DNA of 64,000 nucleotides. Origin: CAXQZU01 sp964228555 (GTDB taxonomy: Bacteria > Planctomycetota > PLA2 > JAEUHO01). Each line of letters begins with the position of its first letter. Within the stretch, counting starts at the first letter, position 1. A program made the position numbers and the translations under genes. The stretch spans positions 38,650 to 102,649 of the forward strand of contig CAXQZU010000024.1 in the NCBI GenBank assembly GCA_964228555.1. The letters are read 5' to 3'. Under the pieces are notes generated by a model. The model saw only the letters and a program-made list of their open reading frames with translations, was not told where the DNA came from and ran no database searches. Positions 33,690 to 42,150 of this stretch are shown here, piece after piece.

Positions 33690-34745
33690 CTAGGGGGTGC
33701 CGTCCGGTGCCGCAGGCAGGCGCTGCGGGACCTGCGGCGGGGGCTGGGCGCCGTCCAGCGCCCGCACCACGGCCACCAGCAGGTCCTTGAGGCCCGCCCC
33801 CGTCACGGCCGACACGGGGATCACCCCAGTATCGGCCGCCTTGGCCAGTCGCGACAGCACGCGATCCCGCTCCCGCCCCTCGGGCAGGGCATCCACCTTG
33901 GTGGCGGCCACCACCTCGGGCCGGCCGTCCAGGCCCTGCCCGTAGGCCTCCAGCTCGCGGCGCACCGTGCGGTAGGCCTCCACGGGGTCGCGGCCCTCCG
34001 CCGGGGAGACGTCCACGAGGTGCAGCAGCACGCGCGTGCGCTCGATGTGTCGCAGGAAGCGGTCGCCCAGGCCCTTGCCCGCGTGGGCGCCCGCGATCAG
34101 GCCAGGCAGGTCGGCCAGCACGAAGCGCCGTGCATCGGCGAGGTCCACGAGGCCCAGGTACGGCTCCAGCGTGGTGAACGGGTAGTCGGCGACGCGCGGC
34201 GTCGCCTTCGTGAGGCGCGAGAGCATGGTGCTCTTGCCCGCGTTGGGCAGCCCCACGAGGCCCACGTCCGCCAGCAGGCGCAGCTCGAGCCGCAGCGTGC
34301 GCTCCTGGCCGGGCTCGCCGGGCTCGCAACGGGTGGGACGCTGGTCGGTGGCGGTGGCGAAGCGCGCGGTGCCGCGCCCGCCGCGCCCCCCGCGGGCTGC
34401 CACCCACTCGGTCCCGGGCGTCGAGAGGTCCACCAGCAGCTCGCCCGTGGCAGCGTCGTACACGCTGGTGCCGGCCGGCAGGCGCAGCAGCCGGCCCTCG
34501 CCGCGCCGGCCCGACTTGCGCCCGCCCAGGCCGCGCTCGCCGTCCTCGGCACGCACGCGCCGCATCTGCTCCATGTCGCCGAAGGTGGTCAGCTGCTCGT
34601 CCGCGAGGAAGACCACGTCGCCGCCGTCCCCGCCATCGCCGCCCGAGGGGCCGCCGCAGGGCACGAACTTCTCGCGGTGCCACGCGACGATGCCGTTGCC
34701 GCCGGAGCCCGCCCGCACGCTGATCTCGCGCTCGTCGATGAACAT
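33690..34745 (-). CDS. obgE: Obg-family GTPase
   Basis: 351 residues from ATG 34745. Obg/CgtA binds the large ribosomal subunit and couples GTP level to ribosome assembly. The Gly-rich Obg fold is residues 1-158 (AGSGGNGIVAWHREKFVPCGGPSGGDGGDGGDV and related loops). The G domain follows: GLPNAGKSTMLSRLT (G1), DYPFTT (G2), DLPGLIAGAHAGKGLG (G3), ATKVD (G4) and VSAVTG (G5). It lies after rpmA and rplU, the classic rplU-rpmA-obgE order of bacteria. The tail is short and lacks the acidic extension of the E. coli protein. Confidence 0.97.
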   Translation of the reverse strand: MFIDEREISVRAGSGGNGIVAWHREKFVPCGGPSGGDGGDGGDVVFLADEQLTTFGDMEQMRRVRAEDGERGLGGRKSGRRGEGRLLRLPAGTSVYDAATGELLVDLSTPGTEWVAARGGRGGRGTARFATATDQRPTRCEPGEPGQERTLRLELRLLADVGLVGLPNAGKSTMLSRLTKATPRVADYPFTTLEPYLGLVDLADARRFVLADLPGLIAGAHAGKGLGDRFLRHIERTRVLLHLVDVSPAEGRDPVEAYRTVRRELEAYGQGLDGRPEVVAATKVDALPEGRERDRVLSRLAKAADTGVIPVSAVTGAGLKDLLVAVVRALDGAQPPPQVPQRLPAAPDGTP

Positions 34746-34814
34746 CGGGGGTCCCGGCGGGTGCAGCGCGGCGCCGGGGTGGCGGGAGCGCCCGGCGCCC
34801 CCTGCCCGGTGGGC

Positions 34815-35075
34815 CTAGGCCTTGGCGGCGGCCGGCGCGGGCAGCACGTCCACGTGGCCGTTGTCGCGGAAGCTGACGATGCCGTCGGCCACCGAGTAGA
34901 GCGTGTAGTCGCGGCCCATGCGCACGTTGCGGCCGGGCTTGAGGCGCGTGCCCACCTGGCGCACGAGGATGTTGCCGGGGCGCACCACCTCGCCGCCGTA
35001 GCGCTTCACGCCACGGTACTGCGGGTTGCTGTCACGCCCGTTGCGGCTCGAACCCTGACCCTTCTTGTGTGCCAT
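34815..35075 (-). CDS. rpmA: 50S ribosomal protein L27
   Basis: 86 residues from ATG 35075 with a GGGAG site. MAHKKGQGSSRNGRDSNPQY is the conserved N-terminus, whose tail reaches toward the peptidyl-transferase centre; GNILVRQVGTRLKPGRNVRMG and DGIVSF complete the L27 fold. There is no cleavable N-terminal extension of the Firmicutes type. It starts 23 bases after rplU stops, and obgE begins 69 bases beyond its stop. Confidence 0.98.
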   Translation of the reverse strand: MAHKKGQGSSRNGRDSNPQYRGVKRYGGEVVRPGNILVRQVGTRLKPGRNVRMGRDYTLYSVADGIVSFRDNGHVDVLPAPAAAKA

Positions 35076-35098
35076 GTCGGGGGCTCCCTGGTGCGCCT

Positions 35099-35437
35099 CT
35101 AGGCGATGCGCTCGACCTTGAGATCGGTGAAGCGCTGGCGGTGGCCGTTGCGGCGACGCATGAACTTGCGGCGGCGCTTGTGGAACACCACCAGCTTCTC
35201 GCCCTTCACCTCGCCCAGCACCACGGCCTCGACGCGCGCGCCGTCCACCGTGGGACGGCCCGCCTTGACGCCGGCGGCACCCGACACCAGCAGCACCTCG
35301 TCGAACACGACCTTGGTGCCCGCGGGCTGCTCGAGGCGCTCGACGCGCACGCGCTCGCCCTCGTGGACGATGTACTGCTTGCCGTGCCCGCGCTTGCCGC
35401 GGTTGTCACGGATGACGGCGTAGGTGCTCGAGGCCAT
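35099..35437 (-). CDS. rplU: 50S ribosomal protein L21
   Basis: 112 residues from ATG 35437 with an AAGGA site. The L21 core is clear: TYAVIRDNRGKRGHGKQYIVHEGERVRVERL, GTKVVFDEVLLVSG and KLVVFHKRRRKFMRRRNGHR, with the Lys/Arg-rich RNA-binding end. Length is normal. The 173-base gap before it, after the RNase E/G terminator-like hairpin, probably carries the promoter and leader for rplU-rpmA-obgE-pilT; no leader structure was recognised. Confidence 0.97.
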   Translation of the reverse strand: MASSTYAVIRDNRGKRGHGKQYIVHEGERVRVERLEQPAGTKVVFDEVLLVSGAAGVKAGRPTVDGARVEAVVLGEVKGEKLVVFHKRRRKFMRRRNGHRQRFTDLKVERIA

Positions 35438-35584
35438 GGGGACGGTCCTTAGCGCCCCCTCGTGCCGGCCTCTCGCCGGGCTCGGGGGGAACGAGGGAAG
35501 GTAGCCCCGGGACGGGGGCCCGCCAAGGGAAGGCGCGGGAGCGGCGCGGCCCGCGGCCCGGCCCCGAGGCCCGCCTCCGGGGCG

Positions 35585-35612
35585 AGGCCCGGCGCGGGGC
35601 CGCCCCGGGCCT
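35585..35612 (-). terminator. Terminator-like hairpin at the end of the RNase E/G gene
   Basis: AGGCCCGG and CCGGGCCT form the outer stem, with an inner GCGG/CCGC stem and a single mismatch between. The outer arm overlaps the TAG stop of the RNase gene. No T-run follows. It separates the RNase gene from rplU. Confidence 0.45.
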
Positions 35613-38154
35613 AGGCCGGCCGGGCCGGGCCCTTGGGGGCTGCGCCCGGACGGGCCGCCACGGGCCCGTCGGGGGCCAGCCCACGCATGGCCCAGCCGTC
35701 GGGGGGCAGCTTGCCATCCACCTCGAGCCTGACCGGGCCCGTGCACACCGAGCGCAGGTCGCGCAGCGCGTTGGGACGGTGCTTGTTGAGCCACTCCACC
35801 ACCGCGCCCGGCGCGCGCACCTCGACGCCCCCGCGGCCCCGGCTGCGGGCCACGCGGGCCTGGATCTCGCGCAGCACGCGCAGCGCCTGGCCCGAGAGCA
35901 GCCGCCGCCGGCCGGTGCCTGCACAGGCCGCGCAGTCCTCGGAAGTCACGCGGAACACGGCCTGCCGGATGCGCTGGCGCGAGAGCATCACGCAGCCGAA
36001 GGGACCGATGCGGTCCACGCGGATGCGCGCTCGATCGCGCTGCAGCGCCCGCTGCAGGGCGTGCTCCACCTTGCGGATGTCCTTGCGGTCGCGCATGTCG
36101 ATGAAGTCGATCACGATCAGGCCGCCCAGGTCGCGCAGGCGCAGCTGGCGCGTGACCACGGCCACTGCCTCGAGGTTGGTCACCAGCGCCGTGCGCTCGG
36201 GGTCCTCCTCGTCGGTCAGGCGGCCCGAGTTCACGTCGATGGCCACGAGGGCCTCCGTGGTGTCCACCACGATGGAACCACCCGAGGGCAGCCGCACCGT
36301 GCGACGCAGCACGTCCTCCAGCTGCGTCTCCACGCCCTGCGCGTGCAGCAGGGGCATGGGGTCGCTCCACACCTCCACCTCGGGCGGCTTGGGCAGCGCG
36401 GGCGGGGCGGGCGGCGGCTCCACGTCGGCCTCGGGCGCCAGCGCGTGCTCGTCCTCCGGAGGCGGCTCGTCGCTGCCGTCCTCGGGCAAGGGGGGCAGGG
36501 ACGTCCCGGCCGGGGGCCCCTCCACCAGCCCGTCGGCAAAGCCGTCGTCGGCTGGCGGAAGGTGGGGCGCCGACTGGGCCTCGTGGTCCGTCTCCAGCGC
36601 CGGCGCGGCGGGCTCCACCACCTCGGGAGCCTCCTCGGGCAGCGGCGCGTCCGGGTCGGGCCCGTCGAGGGCCGGCGCCAGCACCAGCGCCTCGGGCGGG
36701 AGGTCTTGCGGGTACCACACGCCGATCAGGTGCCGGATGCGCTCGGCCATGCGCACGTCGTCCACGATCACCCGCGAGACGTCGGCGGGCATGATGTCGC
36801 GCACGCAGCGCTCGGCCACGTCACTCTCCCCGCGCAGCAGGCCCGGCGCGCCGGGCTCGGCGGCCCGGGCCTTGAGGGCCTCCCACTCGGCCAGCAGGTG
36901 CTTGAGGTCCGCCTTGAGCAGGCCCAGCGGCTGGGACTCGCCTGCCGTGCGCACGATGATGCCCATGCCCTCGGGAACCTCGAGGTCGCGCAGCAGCTTG
37001 CGCATGCGGTCGCGCTCGCTGCCGCGGTCGATGCGGCGCGAGACGCCGCTGCGGTCGCTGTTGGGCGTGAGCACGAGGTAGCGGCCCGGCAGCGACACGC
37101 GGCCCGTCAGCGCCGGGCCCTTGCGGCCCATGCTGTCGCGCGTGATCTGCACCATGATCTCCTGCCCGGGCTGCAGGGGCGCCGTGACGGCGTCGCCCTC
37201 GGCCGGGGCCGGGCGGTCAGGCAGGTCGGTGACGTGCAGGAAGCCCATCACACCGCGGCCCAGGTCCACGAAGGCCGCACCGATCCCGCGCTCCACGTTC
37301 TGCACGCGACCGCGGTAGATGTTGCCCGCCACGGACCGTTCATGGCCCGTCTCGAGGTAGATCTCCTCCAGCTGGCCGTCCTCGAGCAGCGCGATGCGCA
37401 CTTCCTCGGGCTCGGCCGCGTTCACCAGCAGGGTCTTCGTCACCGGCTGCGTCGGCCCCTTGGCCTCGGCCTCGGTCTCTCCCTCCACCGGCGCGGGCAG
37501 GCCCTTGGCATGCACCTCGACGAGGTCATCCTCATGCACGGGGCGGCTGCCCCCCCGCTCGCGGCGTCGCTGGTCGCGACGCAGGCGGCGCTCCTCGCGC
37601 TCGCGCGCACGGCGGCCGCGCGCGCGGGCCGGGCCACGCTCGCCCTGCGCAGGCTCGGAGGAGCCCGCCTCGCCCTCGGGCGGCGGCGGCGCATCCGGGT
37701 CCGGCGGCAGGCCCGCGCCCTCGCCTTCCCCGGCCGGCGCCAAGCCCTCGCGGCGCCGGCGCCCTCGCCCGCCGCGACGGCGGCGCCTGCCGCGCTCGCC
37801 GCTGTCCGCCGAGCCGTCGCCCTCGGGGGCCGGGCCGGGCTCGGCGTCATCGTCCAGCAGGGAAGGCGCGCCCGGCACGGGCCAGGCCGGCGGGGCGTCC
37901 AGGGGCGCGGGGGCGTCGGGGTCGTCCAGCGGCGGCGGCGGAGCGTCTTCCTCGGGACCGAGGCTCCCGGGACCGTCGGTCCCGGGGAAGGCGGCGTCCG
38001 CGCCCATCGCCGGGCCGTGGCGGCGTCGGCCGCGCCGGCGCCGGCGATGCCGGCCGCCCGCATGCTGGCCGCCGCCACGCGCCATGTCCCCGCCGTCGGA
38101 GGGGGCGTCGTGGCCCTCCTCCCCGGTCGGATCAGGGGGCGTGAGTGCGTTCAT
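35611..38154 (-). CDS. rng: Ribonuclease E/G with long disordered extension and catalytic-domain insertion
   Basis: 847 residues from ATG 38154. RNase E/G cuts single-stranded AU-rich RNA and trims rRNA. Residues 1-240 are a low-complexity extension with Arg blocks (HRRRRRGRRRH, RGRRRRRGGRGRRRR) and acidic/Pro stretches. The S1 domain is about 265-345 (NIYRGRVQNVERGIGAAFVDLG). Catalytic Asp residues are D640 (ALVAIDVNSGR) and D683 (LIVIDFIDMRDRKD); the zinc-link Cys pair is C741/C744 (CAACAGTG). Between about residues 485 and 597 an acidic, Pro-rich insert of roughly 110 residues interrupts the DNase-I-like part; ordinary homologues lack it. Whether to call it E or G is arbitrary; the large extension is at the N-terminus, unlike E. 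coli RNase E. Confidence 0.92.
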   Translation of the reverse strand: MNALTPPDPTGEEGHDAPSDGGDMARGGGQHAGGRHRRRRRGRRRHGPAMGADAAFPGTDGPGSLGPEEDAPPPPLDDPDAPAPLDAPPAWPVPGAPSLLDDDAEPGPAPEGDGSADSGERGRRRRRGGRGRRRREGLAPAGEGEGAGLPPDPDAPPPPEGEAGSSEPAQGERGPARARGRRAREREERRLRRDQRRRERGGSRPVHEDDLVEVHAKGLPAPVEGETEAEAKGPTQPVTKTLLVNAAEPEEVRIALLEDGQLEEIYLETGHERSVAGNIYRGRVQNVERGIGAAFVDLGRGVMGFLHVTDLPDRPAPAEGDAVTAPLQPGQEIMVQITRDSMGRKGPALTGRVSLPGRYLVLTPNSDRSGVSRRIDRGSERDRMRKLLRDLEVPEGMGIIVRTAGESQPLGLLKADLKHLLAEWEALKARAAEPGAPGLLRGESDVAERCVRDIMPADVSRVIVDDVRMAERIRHLIGVWYPQDLPPEALVLAPALDGPDPDAPLPEEAPEVVEPAAPALETDHEAQSAPHLPPADDGFADGLVEGPPAGTSLPPLPEDGSDEPPPEDEHALAPEADVEPPPAPPALPKPPEVEVWSDPMPLLHAQGVETQLEDVLRRTVRLPSGGSIVVDTTEALVAIDVNSGRLTDEEDPERTALVTNLEAVAVVTRQLRLRDLGGLIVIDFIDMRDRKDIRKVEHALQRALQRDRARIRVDRIGPFGCVMLSRQRIRQAVFRVTSEDCAACAGTGRRRLLSGQALRVLREIQARVARSRGRGGVEVRAPGAVVEWLNKHRPNALRDLRSVCTGPVRLEVDGKLPPDGWAMRGLAPDGPVAARPGAAPKGPARPA

Positions 38155-38211
38155 GGGCAGAAGGTACCACCTCGCCGCCCGCCGCCCCATCCCGGCTCGC
38201 GTGCCCGTCGC

Positions 38212-39195
38212 TCAGTCGGGGTCGTGCTCGCTGTAGGCGGGGTAGCCGGCAGCCTCCACGCAGGGCCGGCCCTTGAAGCGCTTGAGGTTCCACAGGTAGG
38301 CCTCGGGATGGGCGCGGATGGCCTGCGAGATGAGGTCGTTGGCCCGCTGCATGGCCACCTGCACGTCGGCGTCCTCGTCGGACCCGGGCGCGGGCATGAG
38401 GTCCTCGCTGATCCACAGGCGCCAGCGCAGCGGTCGCTCGGGCAGCAGCAGCACCACCGAGAGCGGCACGCCGTAGGCGCGGGCCAGCACGGCGCCCAGC
38501 GGCGTGGTGCGCGCCGGCAGGCCCAGGAAGGTGGCGTAGCGGCCGCCCTGGCTGCCGCGCAGGTTGCGGTCCATCAGCAGCGACACGCTCTTGCCCTGCG
38601 CCAGCGCGTGCTTGAGCGCCATGGCCCCCCGCTTGCGCTGCGCCGAGCCCCGGCTGCCCGCGTTGCGCAGGCGCTCGAGGGTGGCATCCAGCTCCGGGCT
38701 GCCGGTGCCCTCGACGAGGTAGGCGAAGGGCGGGGCGAAGGTCCAGGCGGACCGGCCCAGCACCAGCATCTCCCACGAGCCCAGGTGCGCCGAGACCAGC
38801 ACCACGGGCTTGCCCGAGGCGGCGTAGGCGCGGTAGCGCGCCTCGTCCTGCGGGGCCATGCTCACCAGCCGGCGGTAGCGCGAAGGCGAGAAGGGCTGCA
38901 TGTGGAAGAGCATGAGCTCGGCCAGCACCGCGTTGGCGTAGGAGGCGCGCACGATGCGGGCCCGCTCGCGCGGCCCGTGGGTGCTGCCCAGCGCTGCCGC
39001 CACGTTCTGGCGCGCCACCTCCCGGCCCCGGCGGTCGATGAGCCAGGCCAGCGCACCCAGCACGCGCGCCAGCGCCTCCACGCCGGAGAGCGACAGCGAC
39101 GGCAGCCAGCGCTCGAGGAAGCCCAGCACGGCCCGCACGAGCGCGGAGCGCGTGCGCACCGCCCACCACGACAGCCGGCCGGGGCGGCGAGGCAT
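38212..39195 (-). CDS. LpxL/HtrB-type lysophospholipid acyltransferase
   Basis: 327 residues from ATG 39195, six bases after the stop of the preceding ketosynthase-like gene, so it is the last gene of the fatty-acid operon. The LpxL family moves an acyl chain from acyl-ACP to lipid A or another lipid at the inner membrane. The catalytic H-x4-E is in VVLVSAHLGSWEML; SVSLLMDRNLRGSQGG and FLGLPARTTPLGAVLARAYG are the second and third family blocks. A hydrophobic N-terminal stretch (GVEALARVLGALAWLI) can sit on the membrane. In this context it probably attaches the product of the upstream ketosynthases to a lipid (inference). Confidence 0.82.
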   Translation of the reverse strand: MPRRPGRLSWWAVRTRSALVRAVLGFLERWLPSLSLSGVEALARVLGALAWLIDRRGREVARQNVAAALGSTHGPRERARIVRASYANAVLAELMLFHMQPFSPSRYRRLVSMAPQDEARYRAYAASGKPVVLVSAHLGSWEMLVLGRSAWTFAPPFAYLVEGTGSPELDATLERLRNAGSRGSAQRKRGAMALKHALAQGKSVSLLMDRNLRGSQGGRYATFLGLPARTTPLGAVLARAYGVPLSVVLLLPERPLRWRLWISEDLMPAPGSDEDADVQVAMQRANDLISQAIRAHPEAYLWNLKRFKGRPCVEAAGYPAYSEHDPD

Positions 39196-39201
39196 CGCGC
39201 G

Positions 39202-40497
39202 CTAGCGCACGCGCGCCAGCACCAGCGCGTGGGCCTGCCCGTCCCATCCGCTGGAGAGCACCAGCACGGTCGGTGCCGCCAGCGGCGTGGGCGTGGTGGT
39301 GATGGCCACGCGCGCGTGCGCCGCGTCGGCGGCGCGGAAGCCGGGCGTGGGCGGCACGCTGCCCTCGCGCAGCGCCAGCACGGCCAGTGCCACGTGGCTG
39401 GCCTCGGTGCCGCTGGCCGCGTGGCCCAGCGCGCCGCACGCGCTCACCACGGGGATGCGCGCACCCTCGAGCAGGGTGGACAGCGCCTCGAGCACGGCTG
39501 CGTCCTCCACGCGCCGGCCCGAGCCGGGCGCCACGATGGCGCCCAGCCCGTCGACACGCACGCCCGCGTCGCGCAAGGCCGCGCGCGCCGCCGACACCAG
39601 CGTGGCCGGCTGGGCACACAGGCCCCCGGCCCTGGGCTCCCCCGGCGCGCCGCCCACGCCCGCGATGGCGACGCAGGGACCGGCGACCCGCCGGCCGGCC
39701 GCCTCCAGCGGCTCCAGCACGGCAGCCGCTGCGGCGTCGGCGGGCACGGTGCCGTCGCGCTGCGCGTCGAACGGACGCGGCGCGTCGGCCGTGGACCCAC
39801 GCGAGAGGACGCCCAGCCGCGCCAGCTCGTGGCGCATCACGGGGCTGGTGAGGCTGCCGGCTCCGCAGGCCACGGCCAGCGCCACGCGCCGCGTGCGCAC
39901 CGCACGCGCGGCGATGCCGAACGCCGCCAGCCCGGTGCCCTCCCAGCCGGAGAGCGTGGCGTTGGAGCCCTTGAGGCCGAAGGACGCGGTGATGAACGAG
40001 AAGGCGTTGTTGTTCAGCGTCTCGAGCAGCACGAAGGGGTTGACCTTGTGCAGCGAGGCCTTGTTGAGCAGCTCCCCGTCCAGCGGCGCGGACAGGCCCT
40101 GCGTCGCGTCCACGACCGCGCCCCGGAAGTCGTGGCAGGCCGTGCGGCTGTAGTCGTTCTGCGCGATGAACAGGCCGCGCTGCGCGGCGCGCCCGCCGTC
40201 GGCCAGCGCCTCGGCGGCCTGCAGCGCCTCGTGCACCACGGTGGCCGCCAGCTCGCCACTGGTGTTGAGGAACTTGGCCTGGCTCTCCTGCTCCGCAGGC
40301 ACCGGCGCGCGCAACCACGGCCGCTCGATGGGCGCCAGCACGCCCAGCGCCGCGTCCACGCCCGCCGGCACCTCGACGCGCCGCGTGCCGCGCTGGCCCG
40401 CGCGCAGTGCCAGCCAGCAGGCCGCCTCGCCCATGCCCAGCGGCGTGGCCCAGCCCAGCCCGGTGACGACGGCATCCGTGGGATCGAGGCTCCTCAT
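39202..40497 (-). CDS. Degenerate ketosynthase (chain-length-factor-like), active Cys replaced by Glu
   Basis: 431 residues from ATG 40497 (ATGA overlap with the dehydratase). It keeps the thiolase fold: AVVTGLGWATPLGMGEAA at the start, NNNAFSFITASFGLKGS and a late GALGHAASGTEASHVALAV. Aligned with FabF, the nucleophile Cys of TACATG becomes Glu in GWEGTG, and the NAHGTGT histidine motif is replaced by IVAPGSG; only the last His is kept. Such proteins usually pair with an active ketosynthase as chain-length factor or decarboxylating partner. In this operon the likely partners are encoded at 42147 and 44974. Glu, instead of the usual Gln, at this place is unusual. Confidence 0.78.
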   Translation of the reverse strand: MRSLDPTDAVVTGLGWATPLGMGEAACWLALRAGQRGTRRVEVPAGVDAALGVLAPIERPWLRAPVPAEQESQAKFLNTSGELAATVVHEALQAAEALADGGRAAQRGLFIAQNDYSRTACHDFRGAVVDATQGLSAPLDGELLNKASLHKVNPFVLLETLNNNAFSFITASFGLKGSNATLSGWEGTGLAAFGIAARAVRTRRVALAVACGAGSLTSPVMRHELARLGVLSRGSTADAPRPFDAQRDGTVPADAAAAAVLEPLEAAGRRVAGPCVAIAGVGGAPGEPRAGGLCAQPATLVSAARAALRDAGVRVDGLGAIVAPGSGRRVEDAAVLEALSTLLEGARIPVVSACGALGHAASGTEASHVALAVLALREGSVPPTPGFRAADAAHARVAITTTPTPLAAPTVLVLSSGWDGQAHALVLARVR

Positions 40498-40982
40498 GCG
40501 CTCCCCCGCCGCGGCGCCTGCGCCTCGCCCTTGTAGAGGACCTCGCCGCGCAAGGCCTGCCACATGCGCTCGCAGGTGGCGCGCGCCTCGAGCGTCTCCA
40601 GCGCCACGCAGGCGCCCTCGAACTCGACCACCGCGCGGCGCTCGCCGCCCACCTTGCTCTCGCCCTTCCAGGCGCGGCGGCCCGGAGCGGGGTCGGGCAG
40701 CGGCTCCAGCACCAGCTCAAGCCGGTCGCCCGGCACCGCGAAGCCGTAGTACCGCGCGCTGCGCACCGTGTCGACGAGGAACCAGCGCTCGAAGCGCGAG
40801 GTGGCGGCCTCGTGCCAGCCTGCCAGCTGCACGAGGCTCTCCAGCACGAGCACGCCGGGCACGATGGGCTGCTCCGGGAAGTGCCACTCGAGGTAGTCCT
40901 CGCTCATGGCCACGTTCTTGACGCCCGTCATGGGCTGTCCCGGGTGGGCCTCGCCCACGCGGTCCACGAGCAGGTACCTCAC
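40494..40982 (-). CDS. FabZ/FabA-like hotdog dehydratase, second copy
   Basis: 162 residues from GTG 40982 (GTGA overlap). The hotdog fold of 3-hydroxyacyl-ACP dehydratases is shown by YLLVDRVGEAHPGQPMTGVKNV and WHFPEQPIVPGVLVLESLVQLAG, which keeps the catalytic His and the Glu of the FabZ type. The following strand VDTVRSARYYGFAVPGDRLEL matches substrate-tunnel residues. It should remove water from 3-hydroxyacyl-ACP. It differs in length and tail from the dehydratase at 43421, so the two may act at different chain lengths or form a heterodimer, as in aryl polyene systems. Confidence 0.82.
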   Translation of the reverse strand: MRYLLVDRVGEAHPGQPMTGVKNVAMSEDYLEWHFPEQPIVPGVLVLESLVQLAGWHEAATSRFERWFLVDTVRSARYYGFAVPGDRLELVLEPLPDPAPGRRAWKGESKVGGERRAVVEFEGACVALETLEARATCERMWQALRGEVLYKGEAQAPRRGSA

Positions 40983-41401
40983 GCGACCCTCCCTGCCGGC
41001 GCAGCCGCCGGCACCAGCACCACGGTGGCCAGCGCGTGGCCGCCGTCCGCGGCCAGTGACAGCAAGGCGTGCTGGCCCCGCCGCTGCAGGCACGCGGCCG
41101 CCTCGCCATGCAGGCGCAGGCGCGGCGGCCCCTCGCCAGCCTCGACCTCCACCTGCTGCAGCCATGCGTCCACGCCCGAGGGCGAGAGGCCCCGGCCCAC
41201 GGCCTTGAGGAACGCCTCCTTGGCCGCGAAGCAGGCGGCCAGCGCCTGCGCGGACTGCGCCCGCGACGCGGCGCCCGCCCGCTCGGCCGGCGTGAACAGC
41301 GCCTCGCCGAGTCCCGGCAGGCCCGCGAGGCGCTGCGCCAGCCCCTCGACGTGCACGAGGTCGGTCCCCACGGACGCCGGGACGGCCGACGGGCGCCTCA
41401 T
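40979..41401 (-). CDS. acpS: Holo-[acyl-carrier-protein] synthase (4'-phosphopantetheinyl transferase)
   Basis: 140 residues from ATG 41401 (ATGA overlap with the reductase). AcpS moves phosphopantetheine from CoA to the Ser of the acyl carrier protein. Motifs: VGTDLVHVEGLAQRL (Mg-binding Asp), LFTPAERA and AACFAAKEAFLKAVGRGLSP (Mg/CoA site). The end is HALATVVLV, the last beta strand. Its presence inside the operon suggests a dedicated activator for the ACP-zinc ribbon protein encoded at 46280, though it may also be the housekeeping enzyme. Confidence 0.88.
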   Translation of the reverse strand: MRRPSAVPASVGTDLVHVEGLAQRLAGLPGLGEALFTPAERAGAASRAQSAQALAACFAAKEAFLKAVGRGLSPSGVDAWLQQVEVEAGEGPPRLRLHGEAAACLQRRGQHALLSLAADGGHALATVVLVPAAAPAGRVA

Positions 41402-42150
41402 GCCACCGACATCCCGCCGTCCACCACGAAGCCCTGGCCCGTGATGTAGGCCGCGTCGTCGCCGGCGAGGAACACCACCAGCGCGGCCACGTCCTCCGGG
41501 GTGCCCAGCCGGCGCATCGGGATGCGCGCCATCACCTCGTCGCCCGCGCGCCGTCGCACGGTGGCGGTCATGTCCGTCTCGATGAAGCCGGGCAGCACGG
41601 CGTTGACGCGGATGCCCCGCTCGGCCACCTCGACCGCCACCGCACGCGTGAAGGAGAGCACGGCGCCCTTGGCAGCGGCGTAGTTGGTCTGGCCCCGGCC
41701 CCCGCGGATGGCCGCCACGGAAGCGAGGTTCACGACGCTGCCCCCGCCCTGCTTCCACATCGCGCCCAGCGCGTGGCGCGTGGCGTGGAACACGCCATCC
41801 ACGTCCACGGCCTGCACGCGCCGCCAGTGCTCGGGGCGCATGGTGAGCAGCAAGCCGTCCTTGATGATGCCGGCATTGTTCACCAGCACGTCCAGCCGCC
41901 CGTGGCGGTCCAGCACGCCCTGCACCAAGGCCCCCGCGGCGGCATCGTCCGCCACGTCGGCGGCCACGGCCTCGGCCTGCCCCCCGGCGGCCACGATGGC
42001 TGCCACCACCTCCTGCGCCGCCGCGGCGTTGCTGGCGTAGTTGACGACCACGCGGGCCCCCGCCCCGGCGAGGCGACGGCAGGTGGCCGCACCGATGCCG
42101 CGCGAGCCGCCCGTCACCAGCGCCACGCGTCCGGCCAGGGAGGCAGTCAC
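41398..42150 (-). CDS. fabG: 3-oxoacyl-[ACP] reductase (FabG-type SDR)
   Basis: 250 residues from GTG 42150 (GTGA overlap). It reduces 3-oxoacyl-ACP with NADPH. Seen are ALVTGGSRGIGAATCRRL (cofactor loop), NNAGIIKDGLLLTM, catalytic Ser in NLASVAAIRG, YAAAKGAVLSFTRAVAVE (Tyr-x3-Lys) and IRVNAVLPGFIETDMT, ending ITGQGFVVDGGMSV. All catalytic residues are present. It sits between an active ketosynthase and acpS in the operon and is presumably specific to this pathway; a housekeeping role cannot be excluded. Confidence 0.9.
   Translation of the reverse strand: MTASLAGRVALVTGGSRGIGAATCRRLAGAGARVVVNYASNAAAAQEVVAAIVAAGGQAEAVAADVADDAAAGALVQGVLDRHGRLDVLVNNAGIIKDGLLLTMRPEHWRRVQAVDVDGVFHATRHALGAMWKQGGGSVVNLASVAAIRGGRGQTNYAAAKGAVLSFTRAVAVEVAERGIRVNAVLPGFIETDMTATVRRRAGDEVMARIPMRRLGTPEDVAALVVFLAGDDAAYITGQGFVVDGGMSVA

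Noticed and set aside
35779..40536. Plus-strand open frame of nearly 1,600 codons
   Set aside because: Antisense to the RNase E/G, acyltransferase and ketosynthase genes, which have full motif support.
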